From Gemella sp. zg-570 (GTDB taxonomy: Bacteria; Bacillota; Bacilli; Staphylococcales; Gemellaceae), in the NCBI RefSeq assembly GCF_018866345.1, contig NZ_CP076443.1:457501-521500 (forward strand): a DNA stretch of 64,000 bases, read 5' to 3'. Under the pieces are notes generated by a model. That model was not told where the DNA came from and did not search any database. It worked only from the letters and a program-made list of their open reading frames with translations. Within the stretch, counting starts at the first letter, position 1; each line of letters begins with the position of its first letter. The translations under genes were made by a program, and so were the position numbers. Below are positions 8,299 to 17,775 of this stretch, piece after piece.

Positions 8299-9264
8299 AT
8301 GCGTATTTATAAAAAAAGAAGTTTTTGGATAATTTTATTTTTTCTTATTTCAATTTTTTCTTTAACGATAGGGGTTGAAGATTTTAGTTTTATAAATCTT
8401 CTAAAAGGTCAAAGTGATGATATACAAATATTATTACTAAGTCGTATTCCTAGATTAATGAGTATTATAGTTACTGCTAGTATTTTGAGTATAAATGGTC
8501 TAGTAATGCAAACTATGGCAAATAATAAATTTGTATCGCCATCAACAACAGGAGTAATGGATTGGTGTAAATTAGGAGTTTTAGTAGTTTTATTATTTTT
8601 TCATGATGCTGGTAGTCTTCTAAAAATATCAGTCGCCTTGATTTTTGGTATGTTTGGAAGTTTCTTTTTTATGAAATTAATAAGAATAATAAAAACACGA
8701 GATAATTTATTAGTTCCTTTAATAGGAATAATGCTTGGGGGAGTAGTAGGTAGTATCTCATCATTTTTTGCCTTTAAATTTGATTTAATTCAAAATATTT
8801 CTTCCTGGTTGCAGGGAAATTTTTCTCTAATTTCAAAAGGAAATTATGAAATACTTTATCTAGGTCTGCCCTTATTAATTTTAGTATATATTTATGCCAA
8901 TTTATTTACCATATCTGGTTTAGGAGAAAAAGTTACAACTTCTTTAGGTTTAAATCAGAATAAAATTTTGAGTTTGGGTATGATGATAATTTCTGCTACT
9001 ACTGCAATAGTTGTTGTAATGATAGGGAGCATACCTTTTATAGGTTTGATAGTTCCCAATATAGTTAGTATGCTCAAGGGTGATAACATAAAATCAACAA
9101 TTTTTGATACGGCTCTAGTAGGTTCTTATTTTTTACTATTGTGTGATATGCTAGGAAGAGTGATATATATGCCTTATGAAGTACCAATAAGTGTAGTTGT
9201 AGGAGTTTTGGGAAGTTTTATCTTCTTATTTATATTATTAAGGAGAAAAAATTATGCAGGATAA
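8299..9264 (+). CDS. FecCD-family siderophore permease (YclN-like)
   Basis: This 321-residue permease of an iron-siderophore ABC importer has about nine hydrophobic helices. Family-typical segments are LSRIPRLMSIIV, GLVMQTMANNKFVSPSTTG and the coupling-region stretch IGSIPFIGLIVPNIV. The gene order permease-permease-ATPase-receptor matches yclNOPQ, the petrobactin importer of Bacillus subtilis. The frame is open further upstream into the flavodoxin gene. The ATG at 8299 is preferred because it follows the promoter and Fur box and a GGGAG ribosome site, although that site is only 3 bp away. Confidence 0.88.
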   Translation: MRIYKKRSFWIILFFLISIFSLTIGVEDFSFINLLKGQSDDIQILLLSRIPRLMSIIVTASILSINGLVMQTMANNKFVSPSTTGVMDWCKLGVLVVLLFFHDAGSLLKISVALIFGMFGSFFFMKLIRIIKTRDNLLVPLIGIMLGGVVGSISSFFAFKFDLIQNISSWLQGNFSLISKGNYEILYLGLPLLILVYIYANLFTISGLGEKVTTSLGLNQNKILSLGMMIISATTAIVVVMIGSIPFIGLIVPNIVSMLKGDNIKSTIFDTALVGSYFLLLCDMLGRVIYMPYEVPISVVVGVLGSFIFLFILLRRKNYAG

Positions 9265-10216
9265 ACAAATAATTAAAAAATTATTAATACTGGGTTTTAT
9301 AGCTATATTTCTCATTTCTTTTTATATTTTTTTTGATTTAAAATCAGAATATATATTTAATCTAAGATTAAAAAAAATGCTAGCAATAGTTTTAGTTTGT
9401 TACGCTACTGGTTATTCAACAGTAGCATTTCAAACCGTAACAAATAATAATATATTGACACCAAGTATTATGGGTTTAGAAAGTGTATATATATTTTTAC
9501 AAACTTTAGTAATTTTTTTTATAGGTTCGCACTCCTTAAAAAAAATGTCTACAATGGCAGAATTTTTTTCTTCTTTACTTTTAATGATAATTTTTTCAGT
9601 AATAGTTTATGTACTACTATTTGAAAAATTATCAGCAAATGTTAATATGGTAGTTCTATGTGGTATGATACTCGGAGGATTTTTTTCGTCCCTGTCTAAT
9701 TTTATGCAGGTACTTTTAGACCCGAATGAATTTTTAATTTTACAGGGTAAAATTTTTGCAAGTTTTAATACCATAGGCTATGTGTACTTAAATATTTCTG
9801 CTGTCCTTATATTAATAGTAATAATTTTTTCCTTATTTTTTATGAAAAAGTTAGATGTTATCTCACTTGGGAAAAAGACATCTATATCTTTAGGACTTAA
9901 TCATTCTTTATTGGTTAAGATTATTTTTTCATTAATAGCAGTTCTTATAAGTATATCTACAGTTTTAGTAGGCCCTATGACTTTTTTAGGAATAATTATT
10001 GTGAGTATAACTAGACATTTTTTACCTACCTATAAGCATATTTACAAAACTATATGTGCTAGTCTAATAGGTGTAATATTGGTAGTTTCTGCAATGCTTA
10101 TTATGGAAAAAATATTAGCCTACGATACAGCAGTATCTATAATAATTAATTTTGTTGGAGGAATATATTTTATATACTTAGTCATTAAGGAGAATAGAAA
10201 AAATGCTAGAGGTTAG
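9254..10216 (+). CDS. FecCD-family siderophore permease (YclO-like)
   Basis: This 320-residue second permease pairs with the upstream one to form the membrane channel. It has about nine hydrophobic helices. Family segments include FQTVTNNNILTPSIMGLES and GPMTFLGIIIVSITRH. Its ATG overlaps the end of the previous gene by 11 bp and follows AAGGAG, so the two are translationally linked. Confidence 0.88.
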   Translation: MQDKQIIKKLLILGFIAIFLISFYIFFDLKSEYIFNLRLKKMLAIVLVCYATGYSTVAFQTVTNNNILTPSIMGLESVYIFLQTLVIFFIGSHSLKKMSTMAEFFSSLLLMIIFSVIVYVLLFEKLSANVNMVVLCGMILGGFFSSLSNFMQVLLDPNEFLILQGKIFASFNTIGYVYLNISAVLILIVIIFSLFFMKKLDVISLGKKTSISLGLNHSLLVKIIFSLIAVLISISTVLVGPMTFLGIIIVSITRHFLPTYKHIYKTICASLIGVILVVSAMLIMEKILAYDTAVSIIINFVGGIYFIYLVIKENRKNARG

Positions 10217-10961
10217 AAATATTAATAAGACTTATGGAAAAACAAGAGTATTAGCTGACGTAACTTGTAAAATAGAAAAAAATAAATTTACCGCCTTTAT
10301 AGGAAGTAACGGTGCAGGAAAAAGCACCTTAATAAATATAATAGCAAGAACATTAAAATCTGATAAGGGTCAAGTTATCATAGACGGTATGCAACTTGCA
10401 GAATGGAAAACAGAAGAATTAGCAAAAAAAATTGCCATACTTAGTCAATTTAATCATATAAATATAAGACTAACAGTTAGGGAATTGGTATCTTTTGGTC
10501 GCTATCCACATTCTAAAGGAAAAATAACAGATGCGGATAAAGAAAAAATAGATGAAGCATTAGAATATTTGAATATAAAACATTTAGAAAATAAATTTCT
10601 TGATGAATTAAGTGGTGGTCAAGTTCAAATGGCATATATAGCTATGGTAATAGCACAAGACACAGACTATATACTTTTAGATGAACCCTTAAACAATTTA
10701 GATATGAACCATTCAGTAAAAATAATGAAAGTTCTAAGAAAGTTAGTTAGGGAAAAAGGAAAAACAGTAATAGTTGTAATTCATGATATAAATTTTGTAT
10801 CAGTTTACGCTGATAATGTCATAGCCCTAAAAAATGGCAGCATAATTACGCAAGGGCTTAATGAAGAAGTAATAACTAGAGAAACATTAAAAGATATATA
10901 TTCATTAGACATGGATATTCATACCGTAAATAATTGCAGAATATGTATGTATTATAAATAA
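10203..10961 (+). CDS. Siderophore ABC transporter ATPase (YclP-like)
   Basis: This 252-residue FecE/FhuC-type ATPase drives iron-siderophore import. Walker A is GSNGAGKST, Q-loop LSQFNH, signature LSGGQ, Walker B YILLDEPLNNLD, and the switch His is in VVIHD. The start overlaps the upstream permease by 14 bp. It belongs to the Fur-box operon. Confidence 0.92.
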   Translation: MLEVRNINKTYGKTRVLADVTCKIEKNKFTAFIGSNGAGKSTLINIIARTLKSDKGQVIIDGMQLAEWKTEELAKKIAILSQFNHINIRLTVRELVSFGRYPHSKGKITDADKEKIDEALEYLNIKHLENKFLDELSGGQVQMAYIAMVIAQDTDYILLDEPLNNLDMNHSVKIMKVLRKLVREKGKTVIVVIHDINFVSVYADNVIALKNGSIITQGLNEEVITRETLKDIYSLDMDIHTVNNCRICMYYK

Positions 10962-11066
10962 ATTATTTAATACTAGAAAAATAATTTATAATTTCAAGAA
11001 AATAATTTTATTTGATAAAACAAAAATTATAAAAAATATTATTAATTTATAAGGAGATTTTTAAAA

Positions 11067-12020
11067 GTGAAAAAATTCAAGAAAATATTAGTACCATTTG
11101 CTGCTCTTACAGTAGCTTTATCATTAACTGCTTGTTCAACAAGTTCATCAAATTCATCTTCTTCAAGTCAAGAAGCAACAAAAGTTAAAATTATGACAAG
11201 TAACGGAGAGGTTGAAGTAGCAAAAAATCCTAAGAATGTTGCAGTATTTGATGTTGCAGTATTAGATTTTATTCAAAGATACAATATAAAAATAGAAAAT
11301 TTAGCAACAGCAAAAATATCAGTACCTTATTTAGATGATGTGATTAAGGGCAAAGATACTTTGGGAAGTTTAAAAGACCCAAATTATGAAGCAACAAGTA
11401 CAGTAAAAGCAGATATAATTTTCACAGCAGGACGTCAAAAAGAATTTTTAGAAGAACTAAAAAAATTAGGAACAGTTGCTTACTTTGAGGCACAATCTGA
11501 AAATGCTTTTGAAACAATGTTTAAACACAATGGAGAGTTTGCAAAAATATTTGGTGTTGAAGATAAGGTTGCAGCTGATAAAGTAAAATTTGAAAAGAAA
11601 ATAAAAGAAGTATCAGAAAAAGCAAAAGCATCTGGGAAAAAAGCATTGATAATTATGACTAACGAAGGAAAAATTACTGCTTTTGGTCCGAAAAGTAGAT
11701 TTGGATTTGTTCACAACTTGTTAGGTTTTGAAGCAGCTGATGCTAATATTGAGGCAAGTACACACGGAGCAGAAATCAATTACGAATATATTTCAAAAGT
11801 AAATCCAGATATTATATTCTATGTTGATAGAAATACTGTTGTAAAAAGTAAAACAAATGCAAATGCAAAAACAACTTTAGATAATGAATTAGTTAAAGCA
11901 ACAACGGCTGGTAAAAACGGAGCAATCTATGAATTAGAAGCTCAATATGCTTATTTGGCACCGGACGGCTTAACTTCATTTGAAAGAATGATAGAAATTG
12001 TAGAAAAAGCAGTTAAATAA
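11067..12020 (+). CDS. Siderophore-binding lipoprotein (YclQ-like)
   Basis: This 317-residue receptor of the importer has a signal peptide ending in an LTAC lipobox, then a serine-rich linker and a periplasmic-binding-protein fold of the FepB/FhuD type. Sequence such as NVAVFDVAVLDF, ADIIFTAGRQKE and a late NPDIIFYVDR fits the CeuE/YclQ branch. The start is GTG at 11067, after AAGGAG. A 105-bp AT-rich gap separates it from the ATPase gene and holds a weak inverted repeat (10959-10968 with 10978-10988). It may tune receptor level. I saw no second Fur box. Confidence 0.88.
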   Translation: MKKFKKILVPFAALTVALSLTACSTSSSNSSSSSQEATKVKIMTSNGEVEVAKNPKNVAVFDVAVLDFIQRYNIKIENLATAKISVPYLDDVIKGKDTLGSLKDPNYEATSTVKADIIFTAGRQKEFLEELKKLGTVAYFEAQSENAFETMFKHNGEFAKIFGVEDKVAADKVKFEKKIKEVSEKAKASGKKALIIMTNEGKITAFGPKSRFGFVHNLLGFEAADANIEASTHGAEINYEYISKVNPDIIFYVDRNTVVKSKTNANAKTTLDNELVKATTAGKNGAIYELEAQYAYLAPDGLTSFERMIEIVEKAVK

Positions 12021-12044
12021 TGTTTTAGGTTATAGATAAAAAAT

Positions 12045-12057
12045 AAAAAAGACAACC
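12045..12057 (+). terminator. Left arm of an IS-split terminator
   Basis: AAAAAAGACAACC, 25 bp after the receptor gene, pairs with GGCTGTCTTTTTT at 13644-13656 with one mismatch. The two arms are the halves of an ordinary terminator, now separated by the insertion sequence. Confidence 0.7.
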
Positions 12058-12116
12058 TTTTGAACTGACCCCCAAAAGTTAGACCTAAAAACTAACTAAA
12101 GGAGGTCAGTTTTTTA

Positions 12117-12560
12117 ATGGCAAAATATAGTACAGAATTTAAAATGAAAGTAGTAAAAGAATATTTAGAAACAAACATCTCATATAAAAATTTAACATAT
12201 AAATACTCAATACCAAATAAAAGCATAATAATAACAAGGGTAAATGCATACAAGACACAAGGATATGAAGGACTAAAAGTAAAAAGGAAAAATACACAAT
12301 ACACTTTGGAATTTAAGTTAAATGTAGTAAACTTGTATTTAAGGGGAGAAATGTCCTATCAAAGCCTAGCAAATGAACTAAAAATAAACAATCCATCAAT
12401 AATAGTAAGATGGGTAAATGCCTTTAGAGAAAAAGACATAGAAGGACTAAAACCTAAAAAAGAGGAAGTCTTCAAAAATGCCAAAGTTCGTAAAAATTTA
12501 AAAGATACTAAAGTAGAGAGAAACTCATTAACACAAGCACAGTTAAAGAAAAGATAAAGC
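12117..12560 (+). pseudogene. IS150-type transposase OrfA, 3' region damaged
   Basis: This 146-residue frame holds two tandem helix-turn-helix modules (residues about 1-60 and 60-120), each starting YS.EFK/YTLEFKL and ending in a W/R-V-NAF/Y motif, as in IS150 OrfA. It follows AAAGGAGG at 12099-12106. The normal C-terminal leucine-zipper part is cut short by a frame change near 12557, so an OrfAB fusion is unlikely. Confidence 0.75.
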
Positions 12561-12599
12561 AATTAGAAGAAAAAAACTATTGCTTCAACTAGAAAATGA

Positions 12600-13540
12600 T
12601 GTAATAAAAAAAAGATAGAATTGTCTCAAATGACAGATGCAGAAATAAAACAATTGCTCAAACAATCGAGGTCCTAAGAGACAAATACAAACTAAAAGAC
12701 TTGTTAAAAATACTTTCATCTTGCCAAATCAACATATATGTATTGGCAAAAACGTTTAAATAGACCGAATAAAATATAGAAATAGAAAACAAAATAAAAA
12801 AAAAAACTCAACAAAAAATGAAAATCCAAACTATGGCTACAGAAGAATAACAGCCATGTTAAAAAAATCAGGACTGATAATAAACAAAAAGAAAGTACAA
12901 CGATTAGTTCAAAAGCTAAAACTTCAAGTAAAAAGTTATTCAAGAAAATCCAGAAAGTACTCATCCTACAAAGGAAGAGTTGGAAAAATATCAGACAACA
13001 AAAATAAGAAGAAATTTCAAAGTAAAAAACCATACACAAAAATAACAACAGACACAACAGAATTTAAGTATTTAGAAAAAGATAAAACAGGAACCTATCA
13101 AATAAAGAAACTCTATTTAAACCCATACTTAGATATGTACAACAGTGAAATACTAAGCTATGAAATATCAAAACAACCAACAATAGAACCAATCCTAAAA
13201 GCCTTAGATAGCGCAATAGAAATAACAAACAAAATCAAAGAGAAAGAATATTTCATTCATATCAAGGCTGGGCATACCAAATAAAACAATACACATCAAA
13301 ACTAAAACTAATGGTATCATCCAATCTATGTCCCGAAAAGGCGACTGCTTAGACAACTCACCAATGGAAAACTTCTTTGGAATATTAAAACAAGAAATAT
13401 ATTACGGACACAAATTCTATTCATATAAGCAATTAAAGCAAACTATTAAAGATTTTATAAAATATTATAACGATGAAAGGATAAAAGAAAAATTAGGATA
13501 CTTATCACCAGTAGAATATAGAAAGAAGAATACAGCATAA
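12600..13540 (+). pseudogene. IS150-type transposase OrfB, multiply frameshifted
   Basis: Fragments of the rve-type DDE integrase lie in different frames. A piece lies at 12856-13284 with TTDTTEFKYLEKD (first D) and PYLDMYN (second D). Another lies at 13328-13540 with SRKGDCLDNSPMENFFGILK (catalytic E) and the closing YNDERIKEKLGYLSPVEY. Between them, the region normally reading DQGWQYQ (near 13262-13285) is shifted. The transposase cannot be functional. Confidence 0.85.
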
Positions 13541-13643
13541 AAATTTCCTATCTTTAGGGTAGGAAAGATATAAAGAAATACCAGACTTAGCATTAATGCT
13601 TACTCTGGTATTAGGTACAACTTTATGGGGTCACCTTAGTTTA

Positions 13644-13658
13644 GGCTGTCTTTTTTTT
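13644..13658 (+). terminator. Right arm and T-run of the IS-split terminator
   Basis: GGCTGTC followed by eight T residues pairs with the arm at 12045-12057. It is now useless to the upstream operon unless the pairing forms across 1.58 kb. Confidence 0.7.
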
Positions 13659-13704
13659 ATATGACATTATATAATATTTATATTTTTTTAAATATTGAGT
13701 ATTT

Positions 13705-14664
13705 TTATTGTTTCCATTTGCAATCTATTGGAATAATAGTTGTGGGCATACCTATAATTTGTATATCAAATTTCAAACTAGGCTCAACTTTAGTTGAAGC
13801 GTTGTGTATTCTAAAACTAAATTGCCATCCAGCATCAAGGTATAGTTCTAAAGTGTTTTTACTATTAGGTTTAAAATCTAAACTTACAATTCTTGTAGGT
13901 AATATTGATATTGGTATTTCAATATTTTTCTTTCTTTCATTGCCTGGTTTATTTAATGTTCCTCTTAAATTATAACTTTGTATTTGAGTTATTTTTTTAT
14001 TATCAATTCCAATAATTTTATAAAAATCAAACTTACCTAGTAAATATTCAACTATTAACTTTGGAATTTCTTTTTTATTCAAAGTATTTTGTCTTTCCAA
14101 CTCTTTTTTAAATGCTTTTAGCAAAGGTACATATACATCATCTTCTTTGTTAGGTAAATCACTCCATTTTGAAGATTTTTTCTTTTCGTTATCGAGATAT
14201 TCAAAAATAGGTTTAATATCTCTCCAATATAGTTCTGAGCAATTTTTACCATACCATTTTTCACCAAAATCTAATTTTTTTGATAGTCTGCTATGTTTTA
14301 CAGCAAAATGATTATGTTTTATACTAAGACCAATTTCCCATTCAATACCTTGTCTTATAATTAAAATATCTCTAACATCTCCTAATTTCCCTTTATCATC
14401 TGCTTGAATTTCTATCTCTAATTCATCATTACTATCGTCTAAAATTAATGGTTCAAGGTCGAAAATAGTGTTAATTCCAGCTAAAGCACTAACTTTATAT
14501 AAATTTTTATTATCATCCGTTAATGTATTCCATGCTTTTTCAGCAGAAAAATAACTACTGTTTTTATTTATAATTACAGGTCTGATTTTAGAAATTTCTT
14601 TATATAAAATTATTAAATATGAAAATTCATAAGCTCTACCTTGATTATTACTTTTTTTACTCAT
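13705..14664 (-). CDS. HaeIII-type restriction endonuclease (predicted GGCC)
   Basis: This 319-residue protein fits the HaeIII endonuclease family in length and in its opening (SKKSNNQGRAYEFSYLI). The middle holds a plausible nuclease core with D/E and K residues (DVRDILIIRQG, WEIGLSIKHNH). It lies 26 bp after a methyltransferase very close to M.HaeIII, so the pair should cut and protect GGCC. That specificity is inferred. The ATG at 14664 has GGAGGAG just upstream; an in-frame TTG at 14676 would remove that site. Confidence 0.85.
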   Translation of the reverse strand: MSKKSNNQGRAYEFSYLIILYKEISKIRPVIINKNSSYFSAEKAWNTLTDDNKNLYKVSALAGINTIFDLEPLILDDSNDELEIEIQADDKGKLGDVRDILIIRQGIEWEIGLSIKHNHFAVKHSRLSKKLDFGEKWYGKNCSELYWRDIKPIFEYLDNEKKKSSKWSDLPNKEDDVYVPLLKAFKKELERQNTLNKKEIPKLIVEYLLGKFDFYKIIGIDNKKITQIQSYNLRGTLNKPGNERKKNIEIPISILPTRIVSLDFKPNSKNTLELYLDAGWQFSFRIHNASTKVEPSLKFDIQIIGMPTTIIPIDCKWKQ

Positions 14665-14690
14665 AAACTCCTCCAATTAAAAATTTATAT

Positions 14691-15677
14691 TTAATTATTC
14701 TTTATTGCTGAAATAATTGCTTTTGCCATTTCGTATGCAAGATTTACAGGAACAGCATTGCCAATCATTTTATATCCGTCATTTAAATTTGTATAATAAA
14801 ATTTAAAATTATCTGGGAAACCTTGAATTCTCGCACATTCTCTTACCGATAATCTTCTGTACAAATATTCTTTACCATTTTTGAATACATGTTTATTTTT
14901 TTCTATTTTAGGCATTACAGGAGCTTGTGGATGCAACTGACATTGTCTACCAGATGCTTGTACAGTAAATGCTTGTTGTTCCCATGTTCTTACTCTATTT
15001 CTACTCATAAAAATAGGTGAGTAGTCTCCAATAAAATACTCATGATTAGAAATTTTACATTTTTCTTCATTAGTTTTATTTTTTTCTAAAGCTGGTATTG
15101 CACTATCTTTCAAATCAAAAATTGCATCTTTAAATGTTAATTTAAAATTATATGATTTTGGTGGTTCATTAAATTTAATATTTAAATCTTTTCTAAATCC
15201 AACATAAAATACTCTTTTTCTATCTTGAGGAACACCATAATCGCTTGCGTTTAATAAATGAATAAAAACGTCATAACCAGCTTTTTCAAATTGAGAAACA
15301 ATATTTTTAACTGCTATATTGTGTCTTTTGGCCATCATTCCCTTTACATTTTCAGCAAGAAAAAATTTTGGTTGTTTATCTTTTAATACTCGTATATATT
15401 CATAAAACAACTGACCTCTAGGGTCATCAATTCCCTTTAAAGAACCTGCTTCACTCCAAGATTGACAAGGAGGACCTCCTATAATACCATCGCATTCAGG
15501 GAACATACTTGATGGTATATTACATATATCGCCTTTTATAAGTGCTGTATTATGATTTTTTTCATATGTTTTCCAAATAGTTTTATCATATTCGTTTGCT
15601 ACTACTATTTTAAATCCAGCTTTTTTAAAACCTAAATCTAATCCACCCGCACCTGAAAATAAACTTATTATATTCAT
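14691..15677 (-). CDS. M.HaeIII-like DNA cytosine-5 methyltransferase
   Basis: This 328-residue C5-cytosine methyltransferase has all family motifs: I ([13 protein letters not shown]), IV with the catalytic Cys ([10 protein letters not shown]), VI (ENVKGM), VIII (QDRKRVFY) and X ([15 protein letters not shown]). Its recognition region (MSRNRVR, then [20 protein letters not shown]) is nearly word-for-word what I recall of M.HaeIII, so methylation within GGCC is likely. The ATG at 15677 is chosen because AGGAG lies about 9 bp upstream. The ATG three codons earlier is too close to it. Confidence 0.93.
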   Translation of the reverse strand: MNIISLFSGAGGLDLGFKKAGFKIVVANEYDKTIWKTYEKNHNTALIKGDICNIPSSMFPECDGIIGGPPCQSWSEAGSLKGIDDPRGQLFYEYIRVLKDKQPKFFLAENVKGMMAKRHNIAVKNIVSQFEKAGYDVFIHLLNASDYGVPQDRKRVFYVGFRKDLNIKFNEPPKSYNFKLTFKDAIFDLKDSAIPALEKNKTNEEKCKISNHEYFIGDYSPIFMSRNRVRTWEQQAFTVQASGRQCQLHPQAPVMPKIEKNKHVFKNGKEYLYRRLSVRECARIQGFPDNFKFYYTNLNDGYKMIGNAVPVNLAYEMAKAIISAIKNN

Positions 15678-15770
15678 ATTAAGCATTCTCCTTTTTAATA
15701 TCTATAATTTTAACCACTCTTTTAACTTTAAAATCTGGAGCTATATAGATTTTTATTATATTAATTTAAC

Positions 15771-16724
15771 CTAAATATATTCAATAAAACTTATTTTTCC
15801 ATATAATTCTTCTAAATTTTTTGAATTTGTTAGTATCATCAAATATTTAATTTCTCTTTGCCATTTTTTAATTTCTTCAATTAAAATTTCTTTTCCTTCA
15901 TTTAATAAAATATCTAAAAAAGTTCGAGATATACCCACAGCTTTTGCTCCGAGTGCTAGACATTTAATTACGTCTAAAGGATTTCTAATTCCACCACTAG
16001 CTATAATATCAATTTCATTTTTATAAATTTTTGCTATTTCTAAGGATTTAGCAGTAGTGTAGCCTATTTCTTCTAAATATAAAGAGGGGAAAGAAGTTCG
16101 TTTATTTTCTATACGAGCAAAGTTGGTGCCATCTTTACCACTAATATCAATAGCATTTATTCCTAAATTGATTGCCATTTTAATAGTGTTTTCGTTCATT
16201 CCAAATCCTGTTTCTTTTAAAATTATCGGAATAGGAGATTTTTTACTGACTAATTCAAGGGTAGAGTACCAATTTTCAAAATTTCTATCACCCTCTGGCA
16301 TTATCATTTCTTGTAGGGGATTAGTGTGAACTTGTAAGTATTTAGCCCTTGTTTCTTGAATAGCAATTAGAATTGTTTCTGCATTTTTATCCAAACCTAA
16401 ATTTACAGAACGATTTTTCGGATAAGATTTTTTATCATCTTCATTTTTTAGGGCTGGAGAGTAAGAACCTGCAAAAAATTCTATATTACATTTTTCACAA
16501 ATTTCTTCTAGGTCTTTATTAATTTTATTACAGTATTCTCCACCAGCAGTAATAGCATTTATAAAAAAAGGCCATTGCCATTTTTTGCCACAAATAATGG
16601 TTGAAGTATCTAAGTCCTCAATTCCAAATTTTGGAACGCTATTGTATTCTATTCTATATTTATCTAAACTTGTTTTGTTTGTTTTTTCGCTAAGTGCAAT
16701 TTTAATATGGTCTTTTTTTCTCAC
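15771..16724 (-). CDS. fni: Type II isopentenyl-diphosphate isomerase
   Basis: This 317-residue FMN- and NADPH-dependent isomerase interconverts IPP and DMAPP. It starts RKKDHIKIAL as Idi-2 proteins do. It has the glycine-rich flavin sites (DISGKDGTNFARIE, ASGGIRNPLDVIK, GAKAVGISRTFL) and a TAGG segment. It is the last gene of the mevalonate operon, 10 bp after mvaK2. The GTG start follows AAAGGAGC. Confidence 0.95.
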   Translation of the reverse strand: MRKKDHIKIALSEKTNKTSLDKYRIEYNSVPKFGIEDLDTSTIICGKKWQWPFFINAITAGGEYCNKINKDLEEICEKCNIEFFAGSYSPALKNEDDKKSYPKNRSVNLGLDKNAETILIAIQETRAKYLQVHTNPLQEMIMPEGDRNFENWYSTLELVSKKSPIPIILKETGFGMNENTIKMAINLGINAIDISGKDGTNFARIENKRTSFPSLYLEEIGYTTAKSLEIAKIYKNEIDIIASGGIRNPLDVIKCLALGAKAVGISRTFLDILLNEGKEILIEEIKKWQREIKYLMILTNSKNLEELYGKISFIEYI

Positions 16725-16734
16725 GCTTGCTCCT

Positions 16735-17775
16735 TTATAGTTTTTCTAAGTCTAGGTTAATTGTAAATTTATTGGTAGTAGCTGTTCTAAATCCTAGTAC
16801 CATATCGCCACAACCAGAACCGCTTTGTTTACCACATGGGAATTTCATAATATATTTTTTCATGGCAATAGTTTCCATGGGAATATTTGATATTTGTTCT
16901 AGGTATAAAAGATTTTTTCTAATATCTTTTATAATAGGTATTATGAGTTCAGGATTATTTTGTTGTAAAAATAATTTTAATCTTAAAGTAAGTTGATTAG
17001 AACGGTCAATAAATTTTTTATATTTTCTTTTTTCTAACATACGTTTTACTTTAGTTCTAAGGTGATTAGTTTTTAAATTCATTTCTTTTTTAGTTGTAGC
17101 CCAATTTTTTACATGAATTTTTGTATCTATTACTTCGCCAGTCCATTTTGCTATCATTTCAACAGGCGCTTTAACATTTATTAATTCTATTACAAGACCT
17201 TGCCACTCTAAGTAGTCAATTATTTCTTTTGGACTCTTATTTTTTATGTAGTTATTTAATTTTTCTTGATTAAATTTTTGATAATAGATTACTCCTTCAT
17301 TACAAGAAGAAGCTACATCTCCCATAGAACCTTTTATACCGTTTAGTAGGCTAAAAGTAACAACGATTTTAAAGATTTTCATATTATCAAAAGGAATATT
17401 ATAAAATTTTAAGATTGCTTTTGTAATTGCTACTAAGACTGCTCCTGATGAACCTAAACCATATTTTTTATTTTCTGTAATAAGTTCATTATGAATAGTT
17501 AAGAAAAAATCTGTATGAATACCGGTATATTCTCTGATAAATCTTATCAACTTTTGAATATTTGTAAAATTTTTATGCTTATCATTCATACAAATTTCTG
17601 TATTGTGCATATTATCATAAATTGTTGTTTTTTCAGCCTTGCTAATAAAAGCAAATATTTGTTTTGGCACACTTGTTATAATTGCTTTTGAGTAATCTTC
17701 TAATATGGCATATTCTCCACAAAGATATAATTTTCCATATCCTATGCCATACATTTGATTATTTTTTTCGTCCAT
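16735..17775 (-). CDS. mvaK2: Phosphomevalonate kinase
   Basis: This 346-residue GHMP kinase phosphorylates phosphomevalonate. The N-terminal motif YGKLYLCGEYAIL, ATP-loop KYGLGSSGAVLVA and the late GSGCGDMVLGF motif identify the family. It overlaps the end of mvaD by 34 bp. Confidence 0.94.
   Translation of the reverse strand: MDEKNNQMYGIGYGKLYLCGEYAILEDYSKAIITSVPKQIFAFISKAEKTTIYDNMHNTEICMNDKHKNFTNIQKLIRFIREYTGIHTDFFLTIHNELITENKKYGLGSSGAVLVAITKAILKFYNIPFDNMKIFKIVVTFSLLNGIKGSMGDVASSCNEGVIYYQKFNQEKLNNYIKNKSPKEIIDYLEWQGLVIELINVKAPVEMIAKWTGEVIDTKIHVKNWATTKKEMNLKTNHLRTKVKRMLEKRKYKKFIDRSNQLTLRLKLFLQQNNPELIIPIIKDIRKNLLYLEQISNIPMETIAMKKYIMKFPCGKQSGSGCGDMVLGFRTATTNKFTINLDLEKL

Larger units (their letters stand above)
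12061..13638 (+). mobile_element. Decayed IS3-family (IS150 group) insertion sequence
   Basis: The left end begins TGAACTGACCCCCAAAAG and the right end, read inverted, TAAGGTGACCCCATAAAG. Both continue to a shared AGTT.GACCT/AGTTGTACCT segment, so the terminal repeats are imperfect over about 25 bp. The ends, the double HTH protein and the DDE fragments fit the IS150 group. The 1.58-kb length is usual. TTT occurs at both flanks (12058-12060 and 13640-13642), but a clean target duplication is not certain. The element lies between the two arms of the importer's terminator. Confidence 0.85.

Noticed and set aside
12092-13057. Open frames on the minus strand within the insertion sequence
   Set aside because: They are shadows of A-rich transposase codons, with no ribosome sites and hydrophobic low-complexity products.
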